From contig NZ_CP017718.1 in NCBI RefSeq assembly GCF_001854405.1, forward strand, positions 2,914,001 to 2,978,000: DNA of 64,000 nucleotides, read 5' to 3'. The stretch is from Hyphomonas sp. Mor2 (GTDB taxonomy: Bacteria > Pseudomonadota > Alphaproteobacteria > Caulobacterales > Hyphomonadaceae). A program made the position numbers and the translations under genes. Below the pieces are notes generated by a model that worked only from the letters and a program-made list of their open reading frames with translations, searched no databases and had not been told where the DNA came from. Shown one piece after another: positions 16,084-25,172 of the stretch (positions are counted from its first letter, which is position 1; each line of letters opens with the position of its first letter).

Positions 16084-17070
16084 TTAAAGGATCGCGGGTA
16101 TCACGCGATCCGGCGGGCGGTGGCCGTCGACAAAGGTCTTGATATTGATGATCACCTTCTCGCCCATCTCGATGCGGCCTTCGACCGTGGCGGATCCCAT
16201 ATGCGGGAGCAGAATGACATTCGGCAATCCGACCAGATCGGGATTGACGGCGGGTTCTCGCTCAAACACGTCGAGACCGGCCCCAGCGAGTTTCTTGCTC
16301 CGAATAGCTTTCGCCAGCGCGGCTTCATCAATCACCTCGCCGCGGGCGGTGTTGACGATAAAGGCGTCCGGCTTCATCAGCTCCAGCCGCCGCGCACTGA
16401 GCAAGTGGAACGTGGCCGGCGTGTGGGGGCAATTGACCGAAACGATGTCCATCCGTGCCAGCATCTGATCGAGGCTGTCCCAATAGGTTGCATCCAGCTC
16501 TTCCTCGACGGGGCGAGAGACTTTCTTTCGGTTGTGATAGTGAATTTGCAGACCGAATGCCTTTGCCCGGCGCGCCACAGCTTGTCCAATCCGGCCCATG
16601 CCGATAATTCCGAGCCGCTTGCCGGACAAACGTCGCCCCATCATCCAGGTCGGCGCCCACCCGTCAAACTTCCCGTCCTGCATGAGATCGATCCCTTCAT
16701 GCAGTCTTCGTGGTACTGCCAGGATCAGCGCCATGGTGACGTCCGCTGTGTCATCGGTCAGGACGCCTGGCGTATTGGTCACCGTGACGCCGCGCTCGTT
16801 CGCGGTCTGGACATCGACATTGTCTACGCCAGCGCCGAATTGCGCGATCATTTGCAATTGCTCGCCCGCTTGCGACAGGACCTGACCATCGACCTGATCT
16901 GTCACGGTCGAGACCAGAACATCTGCGCGCTTCACAGCATCGACCAGCTGCTCGGTCGTGAAGGCTTCGTCGGATTGGTTCAGCTCAGTGTCGAATAGTT
17001 CCTTCAGGCGCAGTTCCACCGCGTCGGGCAGGCGGCGGGTAACAATGACCTTCAGGCGCTTATCTGACAT
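16084..17070 (-). CDS. D-isomer-specific 2-hydroxyacid dehydrogenase (glyoxylate/hydroxypyruvate reductase type)
   Basis: NAD(P)H-dependent reductase of 2-oxoacids. Nucleotide loop GMGRIGQAVARRAKAFG near residue 155, catalytic Arg in NTARGEVIDE, Glu in FEREP and His in LLPHMGSAT. 328 residues. Closest in pattern to GhrB-type glyoxylate/hydroxypyruvate reductases. The 80 bases to the convergent DUF1150 gene contain an imperfect long palindrome with a GCCTGCGCAGGC core, probably a shared terminator or REP-like unit. Confidence 0.9.
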   Translation of the reverse strand: MSDKRLKVIVTRRLPDAVELRLKELFDTELNQSDEAFTTEQLVDAVKRADVLVSTVTDQVDGQVLSQAGEQLQMIAQFGAGVDNVDVQTANERGVTVTNTPGVLTDDTADVTMALILAVPRRLHEGIDLMQDGKFDGWAPTWMMGRRLSGKRLGIIGMGRIGQAVARRAKAFGLQIHYHNRKKVSRPVEEELDATYWDSLDQMLARMDIVSVNCPHTPATFHLLSARRLELMKPDAFIVNTARGEVIDEAALAKAIRSKKLAGAGLDVFEREPAVNPDLVGLPNVILLPHMGSATVEGRIEMGEKVIINIKTFVDGHRPPDRVIPAIL

Positions 17071-17166
17071 TTGTCCTCGCTTTCTGGTCCGCGCTTAGCA
17101 GAGCAAATGCAGATCGCCAATGCGCTGTTTTACCGACGATTCATCTCAATCGGTAAAAAAGCAGAT

Positions 17167-17688
17167 ATGACAGCGCTATTTCCACGCCTTCTGCTTTGTT
17201 TCGCCCTTTGGGGCGGGTTGGGCACACTTGCCGTGGAAGCCCGCCAGGATGCGGAAACGATAAAGATCAGCCGGTTTTCCGGCAAGCCTTTACCGCGATT
17301 TGAATCGCTGCGTTACTCGGCCGTGCATGGGCGTCAGGGGCCGCATCTCGATCATCCGATCCTGTGGCGATATGAGCGTGAAGGCCTGCCCATGCTTGTC
17401 GTGCGTGAAACCCATGGCTGGCGCCGTGTGCGCGATCCGGATGGGGATGAAGTCTGGATGCAGGCACGGATGCTGTCGGCCACCCGGACCGCCCTGGTGA
17501 CCCGCGAGGTCGAGTTGAAGCACCGTCCCGCTGAGGACGCCCGATCCAAGGCGCGCCTGAAACCCGGCGTGATTGCTGAGCTCGGAGATTGCGATGAGGG
17601 TTGGTGCGAGGTGAAAATCGGCCGCGAAAGCGGATGGGTGGACAAATCCATCCTCTGGGGCACCGAGATCGCGACCGGACGCCTCTAG
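17167..17688 (+). CDS. Exported SH3-domain protein
   Basis: N-terminal signal peptide (about residues 1-25, FPRLLLCFALWGGLGTLAVEA), then two bacterial SH3-like repeats with LPMLVVRETHGWRRVRDPDG...VWMQARML and ELGDCDEGWCEVKIGRESGWVDKSIL. This is the alphaproteobacterial SH3_4 (DUF1058) layout; cell-wall binding is assumed. ATG at 17167 gives a proper signal peptide; the longer frame from 17071 starts exactly at the divergent gene and lacks one. Confidence 0.82.
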   Translation: MTALFPRLLLCFALWGGLGTLAVEARQDAETIKISRFSGKPLPRFESLRYSAVHGRQGPHLDHPILWRYEREGLPMLVVRETHGWRRVRDPDGDEVWMQARMLSATRTALVTREVELKHRPAEDARSKARLKPGVIAELGDCDEGWCEVKIGRESGWVDKSILWGTEIATGRL

Positions 17689-17784
17689 TCGATCAAGCCT
17701 TGCCGCCGGGCCGTCGAGCGGGTAACAGGCGCGTCACCTTATTCGCGCGGAAGTCGCGCGCTATCAACGAGCGAGGTCTAACCC

Positions 17785-18324
17785 ATGAAGGGACCGCACG
17801 AATTTCACACGCCGCAGCCATCCTATAGCAAGGAAGACCTGCTGAAGTCTGGCGCCGGCGAACTGTTTGGCCCGGGCAATGCGCAACTGCCCATCCCGCC
17901 CATGCTGATGATGGATCGCATCACAGAGATTTCAGAAGATGGCGGCGAGTTTGGCAAAGGGCATGTGATCGGCGAGTTCGATATCCATCCGGATCTTTGG
18001 TTCTTTGAATGCCACTTCCCGGGGGATCCGGTGATGCCCGGCTGCCTTGGTCTGGATGCGATGTGGCAGGCCGTCGGCTACTGGCTCGGCTGGAGTGGCT
18101 CTTACGGCAAAGGCCGCGCTCTTGGTGTCGGTGAGGTTCGGTTTACCGGTGAGATTACGCCGGACACCAAACTGGTCCGCTATGAGATTGACATGAAGCG
18201 CGTCCGCCGCGGCAGGCTCATTCTCGGCATCGCGGATGGCCGTGTGTTTGCCGATGATGAGAAGATCTATACCGCCAAGGACATGCGCGTCGGCCTGGTC
18301 GATAAACTGGGTCTGAAATCCTAA
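17785..18324 (+). CDS. fabA: 3-hydroxydecanoyl-ACP dehydratase/isomerase
   Basis: Dehydrates 3-hydroxyacyl-ACP and isomerises trans-2- to cis-3-decenoyl-ACP, the branch point to unsaturated fatty acids. Hot-dog fold with [12 protein letters not shown], catalytic His in [22 protein letters not shown] and the Asp two turns on. 179 residues. GAGGTCTAACCC precedes the ATG. In relatives fabA is normally followed by fabB and fabI; here the next rightward fatty-acid gene is fabI at 19895 and no fabB is seen. Confidence 0.96.
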   Translation: MKGPHEFHTPQPSYSKEDLLKSGAGELFGPGNAQLPIPPMLMMDRITEISEDGGEFGKGHVIGEFDIHPDLWFFECHFPGDPVMPGCLGLDAMWQAVGYWLGWSGSYGKGRALGVGEVRFTGEITPDTKLVRYEIDMKRVRRGRLILGIADGRVFADDEKIYTAKDMRVGLVDKLGLKS

Positions 18325-19175
18325 GGCACATAGACGGTGTAGACCACCTGGACTTGAAAATCGAAGGTTCCGAGCGACAGATCATAGCCGTTCAGGTTGG
18401 CGGCTGAGATCGAGTATTCGGCATCAAAGCGGACCGACTGGTCGGCAATGGTGCCGGGCGACCGGGCCGTGCGCTGGTTTCCGGTGAACATGTTTCTCGG
18501 CGTCCGCAAATCCCAGAGCCGCAATATCGGCGAGAATCCCGAATTGGCCCCACCTGAATGCGGCAGCTGTGCGCTGGTGCCGAAAGGCAGGCCATCGTCT
18601 CCGCTCAGCGTGGCCGAGAGTTGCACGCGCGTGATCAGAAGCAGGATGAACTCGGTGAATGTGCTCGGCGTGAAGGCTTGTGCATCAATCGCGAAAGGCA
18701 CGTTCGAAGCGACGTAGAAGCTCGAATTCTGCCGAACGGCATCGACCCGGGCATCGGTGATGTTCTGCAGGCCGAACGGGGTGAATGAATCGGCACCGCT
18801 CACCACCCCATCGCCATTTGTATCGGTCGAGAAGGTTCCGCGACTGGTATTGGTGAGCAGGAAAGGCATCCCGCCTGTGGCGCTGGCCACACCGTTCTGG
18901 GTTGGCACCAGCGTGCCGGTGACAACTGTGTGCGCGTCGGTGGAGATCAGGTCGGTGTCGCCGGAGGTCGCGGCGCTTCCGCCAGACCCGGTATCGATGA
19001 TGAAGTCGGAGATAACTGGCGCATTGCTGGCCCCGTCTGCACCCCAGACAATGACCATGCCTTCGACATTGAAATGTGGGCGATCGACCAGCTCGGCCTG
19101 CGCCGCCGGTGCGCCAAGCAGCAGAGCTGCGCCGGTTCCCAATGCCGGGAGAAAATTCCGAATAGCCCGTTTCAA
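18321..19175 (-). CDS. Secreted protein of an unnamed family (paralogue A)
   Basis: 284 residues: signal peptide to about residue 27 ([11 protein letters not shown]), then a mature part rich in Ser, Thr, Gly and Asn with a beta-sandwich look and no cysteine. Blocks [70 protein letters not shown] and the ending VYTVYVP recur in the gene at 57186, and in weaker form in the next gene. Overlaps the fabA stop by four bases, convergent. I do not recognise the family; an exported surface or periplasmic protein is all I can say. Confidence 0.75.
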   Translation of the reverse strand: MKRAIRNFLPALGTGAALLLGAPAAQAELVDRPHFNVEGMVIVWGADGASNAPVISDFIIDTGSGGSAATSGDTDLISTDAHTVVTGTLVPTQNGVASATGGMPFLLTNTSRGTFSTDTNGDGVVSGADSFTPFGLQNITDARVDAVRQNSSFYVASNVPFAIDAQAFTPSTFTEFILLLITRVQLSATLSGDDGLPFGTSAQLPHSGGANSGFSPILRLWDLRTPRNMFTGNQRTARSPGTIADQSVRFDAEYSISAANLNGYDLSLGTFDFQVQVVYTVYVP

Positions 19176-19241
19176 GCCATCAGGGTTAAAAGGTGAAGGC
19201 TAAGAAGCGCTTAAGCCCCGTGTTCTCGGCATCGAACAGGG

Positions 19242-19730
19242 TTAATCGGCAACCAGAAACAGGTCCGGTGAAACGACTCCAGACCAGGTGATTTCCAGCT
19301 CAATGGCCTGGGTTAATGGCGCCCCTGGCCGGATAGCGGTTTTGGCTTGTTGCCGGAACAAGGCGCCGCCTCCGAACGATGCACGGATGAGGGCGTTTTC
19401 TCCGGCGTCGAGCACGCGGACATGAACGTCTTCAGCCAAACCGTCCGCTCGCAGCGAGAACGCTGTATTGCTTGCGACGGAGATGGTGCGTTGATCCGTA
19501 AATTCCGCATCGACGGGTACTAAGACGCCGGCGCCGAGCAGGTCTTCTGGAAACAGGTCGAGCGTGTTGGTGAGGGGAATGCGGTCTCCACGCGCAATCA
19601 ATTCACCGTTTTCCCACACGAGGATTTGCGCAGGCTGAGCAAAGCGCACCTTGTGCACCGTGCCCGCCAAAGCGGCTGCGCTGGTGCTCACGGCCAGCGC
19701 CCATAGCAATCCTTGCCGTACAGCCCTCAT
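19242..19730 (-). CDS. Secreted protein, short member of the same unnamed family (paralogue B)
   Basis: 162 residues with a signal peptide (LLWALAVSTSAAALAG, cleavage near residue 23). Mature part: VRFAQPAQILVWENGE, GVLVPVDAEFT, ISVASNTAFSLRADG and a final LEITWSGVV. These line up, in order, with [31 protein letters not shown] and the last strand of paralogue A, which argues for a common fold. It lies 66 bases upstream of paralogue A on the same strand, probably one unit. Function unknown. Confidence 0.65.
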   Translation of the reverse strand: MRAVRQGLLWALAVSTSAAALAGTVHKVRFAQPAQILVWENGELIARGDRIPLTNTLDLFPEDLLGAGVLVPVDAEFTDQRTISVASNTAFSLRADGLAEDVHVRVLDAGENALIRASFGGGALFRQQAKTAIRPGAPLTQAIELEITWSGVVSPDLFLVAD

Positions 19731-19747
19731 TCTAAGCGCCTGCTCAC

Positions 19748-19765
19748 GGTTAAGCTTCGTTAACC
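19748..19765. promoter_or_regulatory. GGTTAA-N6-TTAACC inverted repeat before paralogue B
   Basis: Perfect inverted repeat about 20 bases upstream of the paralogue B start. It resembles a CtrA box (TTAA-N7-TTAA) but has six, not seven, spacer bases, so the regulator is open. Confidence 0.35.
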
Positions 19766-19894
19766 ATTTCCTAGAGCAAGAGACTCCGTTCGGCTAGAGC
19801 CGTCCCAATGCGCCGCGATCACCCGATTGCTTGACGCGGCCAGCGTGCCCGAATAGCCCTCTCCTCAACGATTATATGAGCAAGGAGCCGAGAC

Positions 19895-20710
19895 ATGGCC
19901 GATTACGGAGACATGCCGACCGGAAACCTGATGGCAGGCAAGCGCGGCATCATCATGGGCGTCGCCAACAAGAATTCCATCGCCTGGGGCATTGCCCAGC
20001 AATTGGCCGCCCAGGGGGCTGAAATCTGTTTCACCTATCAGGGTGAAAGCCTGGAGCGCCGGGTCCGGCCGCTGGTTGAGAGCATCGATATGGATTTCAT
20101 GCTCGAGGCGGATGTCACCAATGATGAGAGCATGGACAAGGCGTTCGCCGCGGTGAAGGAAAAATGGGGCAAGATCGATTTTCTCGTCCACTCCATCGCC
20201 TTTGCCGGCAAGGATGAGCTGATGGGGTCCATGGTGGCCAACACCTCACGTGAAGGCTTCCGGCGGGCCATGGATATCTCCGTCTACAGCTTCATCGACG
20301 CGTCTCGGCGGGCGTCCGAGATCATGCCGGATGGCGGCGCCATCATCTGCATGACCTATCTCGGCGCTGAACGCACAGTGCCCAGCTATAATGTCATGGG
20401 TGTGGCCAAGGCGGCGTTGGAGGCCTCCACCCGCTATGCTGCGCGCGATCTCGGAACGCAGGGCATTCGCGTCAATGCGATCTCAGCTGGCGCGATGCGG
20501 ACCCTGTCGCTGGCCGGGATTCGCGGCGGTAAGTCTCTGATGGGCACCGGCAAGGACTGGTCGCTGCTGAAGGAAGACACACGCATGGAAGGGGTGGCCG
20601 GTTGCGCTCTATACCTGCTCTCCGCACTCGGGCACTCGATTGCTGGTGAAGTGCTGCACGTCGATGCAGGGTTCCACGCGGTCGGTGTGCCAGACATGCC
20701 TGAGGACTAA
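19895..20710 (+). CDS. fabI: Enoyl-ACP reductase (NADH)
   Basis: Last reduction of each fatty-acid elongation cycle; target of triclosan-type inhibitors. IMGVANKNSIAWGIAQ at the N-terminal Rossmann loop, SIAFAGKDELMG, the catalytic TYLGAERTVPSYNVMGVAKAAL (Tyr-x6-Lys) and VNAISAGAMRT. 271 residues. AAGGAGCCGAGAC lies before the ATG. Followed within 3 bases by a quinone-reductase gene. Confidence 0.96.
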   Translation: MADYGDMPTGNLMAGKRGIIMGVANKNSIAWGIAQQLAAQGAEICFTYQGESLERRVRPLVESIDMDFMLEADVTNDESMDKAFAAVKEKWGKIDFLVHSIAFAGKDELMGSMVANTSREGFRRAMDISVYSFIDASRRASEIMPDGGAIICMTYLGAERTVPSYNVMGVAKAALEASTRYAARDLGTQGIRVNAISAGAMRTLSLAGIRGGKSLMGTGKDWSLLKEDTRMEGVAGCALYLLSALGHSIAGEVLHVDAGFHAVGVPDMPED

Positions 20711-20713
20711 AGC

Positions 20714-21301
20714 TTGGCCACGAAGATCTTCGTCTGGGTCGGTCACCCGAACGACACCTCGCTCAGTCATGGCCTGGCGGATGCTTATCAACGCGGCGCC
20801 GAGGCGGCGGGGGCTGAGGTCCGGCGGATGAACCTGCACGACATGGATTTCGATCTGGACCTCACGCATGGCTACAAGCAGCGCAAGGATCATGAGCCGA
20901 GCCTGCTGGCGTTTCTGGAGCTGATGAAATGGGCCGAGCATGTGGCCTGGTTTCACCCGCTCTGGTGGGGCGGTATGCCGGCCAAGATGCAGGCTGTGAT
21001 CGACCGCACCTTTCTGCCTGGAATTGCCTTCGACTATCACGAAGATGATCCGTGGTGGGACAAGCTGTTTGAAGGCCGAACCGCAGACGTGCTGGTCAAT
21101 GCCGACACGCCCGGCTTTTTTATCAAGTGGGTGTATGGCAATCCGCACAAGCATCGGATCATGAAGCAGGTGCTCGGCTTTACCGGCATCAAGGTGAAGA
21201 CCTATGCGCACTTCGCGCAGGCCAAGACGGCGGAACAGAAAAAGATCGATAACTGGCTCGCCAAGGCCGAGAAAATTGGATCGGAGGCGGCCCGCAGATG
21301 A
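20714..21301 (+). CDS. NAD(P)H-dependent FMN quinone reductase (flavodoxin-2 fold)
   Basis: 195 residues with [16 protein letters not shown] near the start (phosphate loop), [26 protein letters not shown] (FMN-facing loop) and FLPGIAFDY, as in MdaB/KefF-type and NQO-like reductases. The frame opens with TTG at 20714, 3 bases after the fabI stop with GAGGA before it; no ATG alternative exists near the phosphate loop. Overlaps the next gene by ATGA, so fabI, this gene and the nitroreductase look like one operon. Confidence 0.86.
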   Translation: MATKIFVWVGHPNDTSLSHGLADAYQRGAEAAGAEVRRMNLHDMDFDLDLTHGYKQRKDHEPSLLAFLELMKWAEHVAWFHPLWWGGMPAKMQAVIDRTFLPGIAFDYHEDDPWWDKLFEGRTADVLVNADTPGFFIKWVYGNPHKHRIMKQVLGFTGIKVKTYAHFAQAKTAEQKKIDNWLAKAEKIGSEAARR

Positions 21302-21981
21302 AGACTTCAACTGAAACCCATGTCCCGCTCAGCCCGGATTTCCCGCATTATCCGGAAGCCGAGATGCAGGCGCGCGCGGTGGCGTTCCATGATCAGATGC
21401 AGTCTCGCCGCTCGGTCCGGTCATTCTCTTCCAAGGCGGTTCCGCAGGCGATTATCGAACAATGCGTGCTGACGGCAGGGTCTGCGCCCAGCGGCGCCAA
21501 TCACCAGCCCTGGTACTTTGCCTGCGTTGGCTCGACAGCGAAGAAGAAAGAGATCCGCGAAGCGGCTGAAGCGGAAGAGCGCGAGTTCTATTCCGGCCGC
21601 GCGGCGCAGGAATGGATCGATGCGCTGGCCCCGATCGGGACGGATGCGGACAAGCCCTATATGGAGGTTGCCCCATGGCTGATCTGCATCTTCGCGCAGC
21701 GCCGCGGCGGTATCCGCGAGGGCGAGGACAAGAAGAATTACTATATTCACGAGAGCGTCGGCATCGCCACGGGTATGCTGATATCGGCCTGTCACAATGC
21801 CGGGCTGGCCACCCTCGTACACACGCCCAATCCGATGAAGTTCCTGAACAGGATCTGCGGGCGACCGGAAACTGAAAAGCCGTTCTTGATTCTCGTCGCG
21901 GGCTACCCGGCGGAGGATGCGATGGTGCCAAACCATGCACTGGTCAAGAAACCGCTCGGCGAGATCGCTAGCTTCCTGTAG
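21298..21981 (+). CDS. Nitroreductase-fold protein, iodotyrosine-deiodinase-like
   Basis: FMN enzyme of 227 residues. Compared from memory with vertebrate IYD it shares [27 protein letters not shown], an EEREF lid segment, [54 protein letters not shown] and [12 protein letters not shown]. This is much closer to the IYD branch (reductive dehalogenation of halotyrosines) than to general nitroreductases. The presence of lid Glu/Tyr/Lys side chains should be checked. Third gene of the fabI unit; 14-base convergent overlap with the CAP gene. Confidence 0.8.
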   Translation: MKTSTETHVPLSPDFPHYPEAEMQARAVAFHDQMQSRRSVRSFSSKAVPQAIIEQCVLTAGSAPSGANHQPWYFACVGSTAKKKEIREAAEAEEREFYSGRAAQEWIDALAPIGTDADKPYMEVAPWLICIFAQRRGGIREGEDKKNYYIHESVGIATGMLISACHNAGLATLVHTPNPMKFLNRICGRPETEKPFLILVAGYPAEDAMVPNHALVKKPLGEIASFL

Positions 21982-22879
21982 GCGGCAGGATCTCAATGGT
22001 TGGCCCGGACGGGTAGATCCAGGTGACAAGCGTCCGCGTGATCGGGCCTTCCTCAAATTCCTGCTTGGTTTCGGCGCGGATGCTGAGGCCGATATCACCA
22101 GAGATATTGGCGGGGATCCGTCCCATCTCGAGGTCAACCACTTCGTCCTGATGGGACAAGGCAAGATTGGCGACGTCCCAGCCGGGGGCCTCGGCGGTCA
22201 GATGCAAGGCCTGTGACGCCCGGATCATCAAGGGCGCGGGTTCGGAGAGGTCTCCGAGCACATCCGCGAACAATTGCGTGACGTAGAATCCGGTCTCAGT
22301 GCGCGCGACGCCAACGGCGATATGCGTCATGTCGGGGTCGAGAATGTTGCGTCTATGACCCTCGCTATTCATCAGCTTCTCATGCAGATTGCGCACAACC
22401 TCATCGCGCTCCGGAAAAACGAATCCGCGCACGCGCGTGCAGGAAATCTCCCGATCGCGATGATCGACGCACACGGACGGGCCAAACTGGGCCAGGTTTT
22501 CGGCAGTCCCCTCGGCCAGAAGGGTCCGATCGAAGGCCGCCACCCGCGCCACATGAGAGCGCCCGTCTGGCGATTGATGGCCGAAGAACTCATTTGAACC
22601 CATGTCGAGGCTGTGAAACCGGGCTGCCGGTCGCAGTTCAAAGCGAATCGCCAAGCGGTCCAGGCCATGATCGTCTCGCGCATCATTCACGGCATCGACG
22701 AACATTTGCTCGGTAAAGGGGTCAAATCTGAAGGCTTGCGGCGGCTCGTCCAGGCAGGCTTCGCCATTCATGACATAGTTGGCGAGGGTTTCAGGCCGCT
22801 CGCTTGCCTGCATCTCGCACGCTCGGGAGACGGGCGCCATTAGCGCAAGGACGAACAAGAGACTCAAAACGCGAAACAT
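21968..22879 (-). CDS. Exported CAP-domain (SCP/PR1) protein
   Basis: Signal peptide (about residues 1-20, ending SRAC), then a CAP domain (about 55-205) with [26 protein letters not shown] and [20 protein letters not shown]. The C-terminal 90 residues form a separate beta-rich part. Bacterial CAP proteins are secreted and mostly uncharacterised. Last gene of the leftward tsaB-rimI-fur-udk run, 24 bases after the kinase. Confidence 0.85.
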   Translation of the reverse strand: MFRVLSLLFVLALMAPVSRACEMQASERPETLANYVMNGEACLDEPPQAFRFDPFTEQMFVDAVNDARDDHGLDRLAIRFELRPAARFHSLDMGSNEFFGHQSPDGRSHVARVAAFDRTLLAEGTAENLAQFGPSVCVDHRDREISCTRVRGFVFPERDEVVRNLHEKLMNSEGHRRNILDPDMTHIAVGVARTETGFYVTQLFADVLGDLSEPAPLMIRASQALHLTAEAPGWDVANLALSHQDEVVDLEMGRIPANISGDIGLSIRAETKQEFEEGPITRTLVTWIYPSGPTIEILPPTGS

Positions 22880-22903
22880 GTGCGAAACGTAGCGGGAATC
22901 TGC

Positions 22904-23590
22904 CTAAAGCACACCCTCTGCCTGCAACCGCCCGATAATCGGGGCGATCATCCGGTTGATCGCTTCATCACTGGGCCGGACCTGGCCATAGGCCGGAAGA
23001 CCTTCATCCGCGATGACCAGATCCGCTTCGAATTTGGCCGGGAAGGTGTGGCGGTAATGGGCCGCACGAACGGTGCCGAGATATTGCGCGAGGACGCTCT
23101 CGACACTGCGCCCGCGCTCAACCACATCCCGGCGAATGCGACGGGCCAGGCGCAGATCGTCCGGCGTATCGACATAGATGGAGAGATCGATCAGAGGCTG
23201 CACTTCCGGTACGGACAGCGCATGGATGCCCTCCAGAATAATGACCGGGGCGGGCGCGATGGTCAGCGTCTCGGTTTTGCGGTCATGCAGGTCATAATCA
23301 TAGATGGGCTGCTCAATGGTGACGCCGGCTTTCAGATCTGCCAGCTGGCGCGCCATCAGACTGGTCTCCTTCGAGACCGGGTCATCATAATTCACTTTTG
23401 CAATGATCGCGTGGCGCTGCTCTTCGGTATCTGCCGATCCGTAATGCGCCATAGGCCAATAATAGCCATCCTCGTGGAAGATCACGACACCGACAGTCTT
23501 GCAGGCCTCCACCAAGGCTTCTGCAACCGTCGATTTTCCGGAGCCGGACCCGCCGGACATGGCAATCAGAAAGGGAGCCGTGCGCGCCAC
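22904..23590 (-). CDS. udk: Uridine kinase-like P-loop kinase
   Basis: ATP-dependent nucleoside kinase family. Walker A GGSGSGKSTVAEAL near residues 13-26, FHEDGYYWPM, NYDDPVS, PIYDYDLHDR and the LEGIHAL segment match uridine kinase. 228 residues. Five bases after fur on the same strand. Uridine is the expected substrate but a related small molecule is possible. Confidence 0.85.
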   Translation of the reverse strand: MARTAPFLIAMSGGSGSGKSTVAEALVEACKTVGVVIFHEDGYYWPMAHYGSADTEEQRHAIIAKVNYDDPVSKETSLMARQLADLKAGVTIEQPIYDYDLHDRKTETLTIAPAPVIILEGIHALSVPEVQPLIDLSIYVDTPDDLRLARRIRRDVVERGRSVESVLAQYLGTVRAAHYRHTFPAKFEADLVIADEGLPAYGQVRPSDEAINRMIAPIIGRLQAEGVL

Positions 23591-23595
23591 GCGGC

Positions 23596-24012
23596 TTAGT
23601 CTTCGCCTTCTTTCAAAGGTACCGCATAGAGTTCGAGCCGGTGATCCACCAGACGATATCCATGCGCGCGGGCAATCTCTTCCTGCAGGCGTTCGATTTC
23701 CTCATTGTGGAACTCGATCACCTTTCCGGATTTCACATCAATCAGGTGATCATGATGCTCATCTGGCACTTCTTCGTAACGCGCGCGTCCGTCGCCGAAA
23801 TCATGGCTTTCGATAATGCCATACTCTTCGAACAACTTGACGGTCCGATAGACCGTGGCCAGTGATATGTTTTTGTCCACTGCATTGGCGCGGCGATGTA
23901 GCTCCTCCGCGTCTGGATGGTCGTCCGCGAGGGACAGGACGCGGGCAATGACCTTGCGTTGCTCGGTCATGCGAAGGCCTTTTTCGGCGCAGAGTTTTTC
24001 CAAACGGTCCAT
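23596..24012 (-). CDS. fur: Ferric uptake regulator family protein
   Basis: 138 residues: winged helix with LRMTEQRKVIARVL and NISLATVYRTVKLFEEYGI, then the dimerisation domain with HHDHLIDVKSGKVIEFHNEEIE. The CxxC structural zinc cysteines of enterobacterial Fur are absent, as in alphaproteobacterial Fur/Mur, so iron or manganese sensing cannot be told apart. Sits 18 bases after rimI. Confidence 0.93.
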   Translation of the reverse strand: MDRLEKLCAEKGLRMTEQRKVIARVLSLADDHPDAEELHRRANAVDKNISLATVYRTVKLFEEYGIIESHDFGDGRARYEEVPDEHHDHLIDVKSGKVIEFHNEEIERLQEEIARAHGYRLVDHRLELYAVPLKEGED

Positions 24013-24030
24013 GCTGGTTCCTGTAGCCCT

Positions 24031-24519
24031 TTAGTTTGCGGCCTGTCTAGCCATCGGCTTCGACATCAAGATGGCGTCCACACGTTTTCCTTCAAGGCGT
24101 TTATAGTAGCCGCGACGGCGTCCATCGACCTGAAATCCGGTTCTGGTGTAGAATTTGATGGCCGCCTCGTTGTCTTCTGCAACATCAAGCAGCCATACGG
24201 CGAAACCGCGATTGATAAGCTCCCCCTCAACGCCCATCAGCAATCGAGCTGCATGGCCCTGCTGACGGCAGTGAGGCGCGGTTGCCAAGGTCAGAATCTC
24301 GGCCTGATCGGCGGCAATCTGGACAATGAGGATGGATAAGAGGTCGCTCTTATCAGTTATGGCGCGAGCGTGCACATTGGCCTGGCCCAGCAGGGATTCG
24401 AACTGACTCGCGACCCATGCCTGGTTTGCGGGGAAGGCCGCGGCATGCAGTCTGGAGATACGGACCGCGTCTGCGCGCGCCAGCTCGATGATCCTGACAG
24501 ATGGAGGCAGGTTTGCCAT
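24031..24519 (-). CDS. rimI: GNAT N-acetyltransferase, RimI-like
   Basis: 162 residues. Acetyl-CoA loop in LATAPHCRQQGHAARLL, followed by VWLLDVAEDNEAAIKFYTRTGFQVDGRRRGYYK, the usual RimI C-terminal block. RimI acetylates the N-terminus of ribosomal protein S18. Two bases after tsaB, the standard neighbour. Confidence 0.88.
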   Translation of the reverse strand: MANLPPSVRIIELARADAVRISRLHAAAFPANQAWVASQFESLLGQANVHARAITDKSDLLSILIVQIAADQAEILTLATAPHCRQQGHAARLLMGVEGELINRGFAVWLLDVAEDNEAAIKFYTRTGFQVDGRRRGYYKRLEGKRVDAILMSKPMARQAAN

Positions 24520-24521
24520 GT

Positions 24522-25163
24522 TTACGGCTTGGCCTGAGGCAAGGCGGCATCAGGCGCCCTGGCATAGGTCGGCCGGGCGATATGATCTTCCGGATTCAGA
24601 TCGGTGGCGAGTTGTGCAGCCCTTGCAGCGCTGGGCTGGGCCTTATGGATGGTGAGATCGGGTCGTTGCGCTTGCAGCGCGTCCGCATCGCCATAGACCA
24701 TATGCGGATGCGAGATGAGCAATTCCATCACAGCCTGAAGCGACATTTCGCTGGCGACATCGGTGGCTGTGCCTGATCTGAACGTCTGGGTCCAGTAAGT
24801 GATGTCCGGCGGACGCTTCTGCGCAGGTTGAAGGGCGATTGCCGACCCCTGCTGGCCTGCGGGCAGGCTCGCTTCGAGTGTGGTGATACCCAGGCAGGGT
24901 TTCCCGGTTGCCAGCGCCAGGCCGCGCGCGAACGCGACCCCCACGCGGATCCCCGTAAAGCTACCGGGCCCGGTAATCACGGCAAACCGATCAACCTGGT
25001 CCAGGGTAAAGCCAGCCTCCGACAATAGATCCTGCACCAGACCGGGCAGGCGGGCATCCTGCCCGCGCATCATCGACTCCGTCCGCTCGTGCACAATCCT
25101 GCCATCGCGGCTGATGGCAAGCTCGCAAGCCGGTCCGGCGGTGTGGAATCCAAGAACGATCAT
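24522..25163 (-). CDS. tsaB: tRNA threonylcarbamoyladenosine biosynthesis protein TsaB
   Basis: Partner of TsaD in making t6A37 on ANN-decoding tRNAs. ASKHA-fold start GFHTAGPACELAIS, then VITGPGSFTGIRVGVAFARGLALA, the TsaB hallmark. 213 residues. Head of tsaB-rimI-fur-udk, 9 bases after a nitroreductase gene. Confidence 0.93.
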   Translation of the reverse strand: MIVLGFHTAGPACELAISRDGRIVHERTESMMRGQDARLPGLVQDLLSEAGFTLDQVDRFAVITGPGSFTGIRVGVAFARGLALATGKPCLGITTLEASLPAGQQGSAIALQPAQKRPPDITYWTQTFRSGTATDVASEMSLQAVMELLISHPHMVYGDADALQAQRPDLTIHKAQPSAARAAQLATDLNPEDHIARPTYARAPDAALPQAKP

Positions 25164-25172
25164 GCGAAACGA

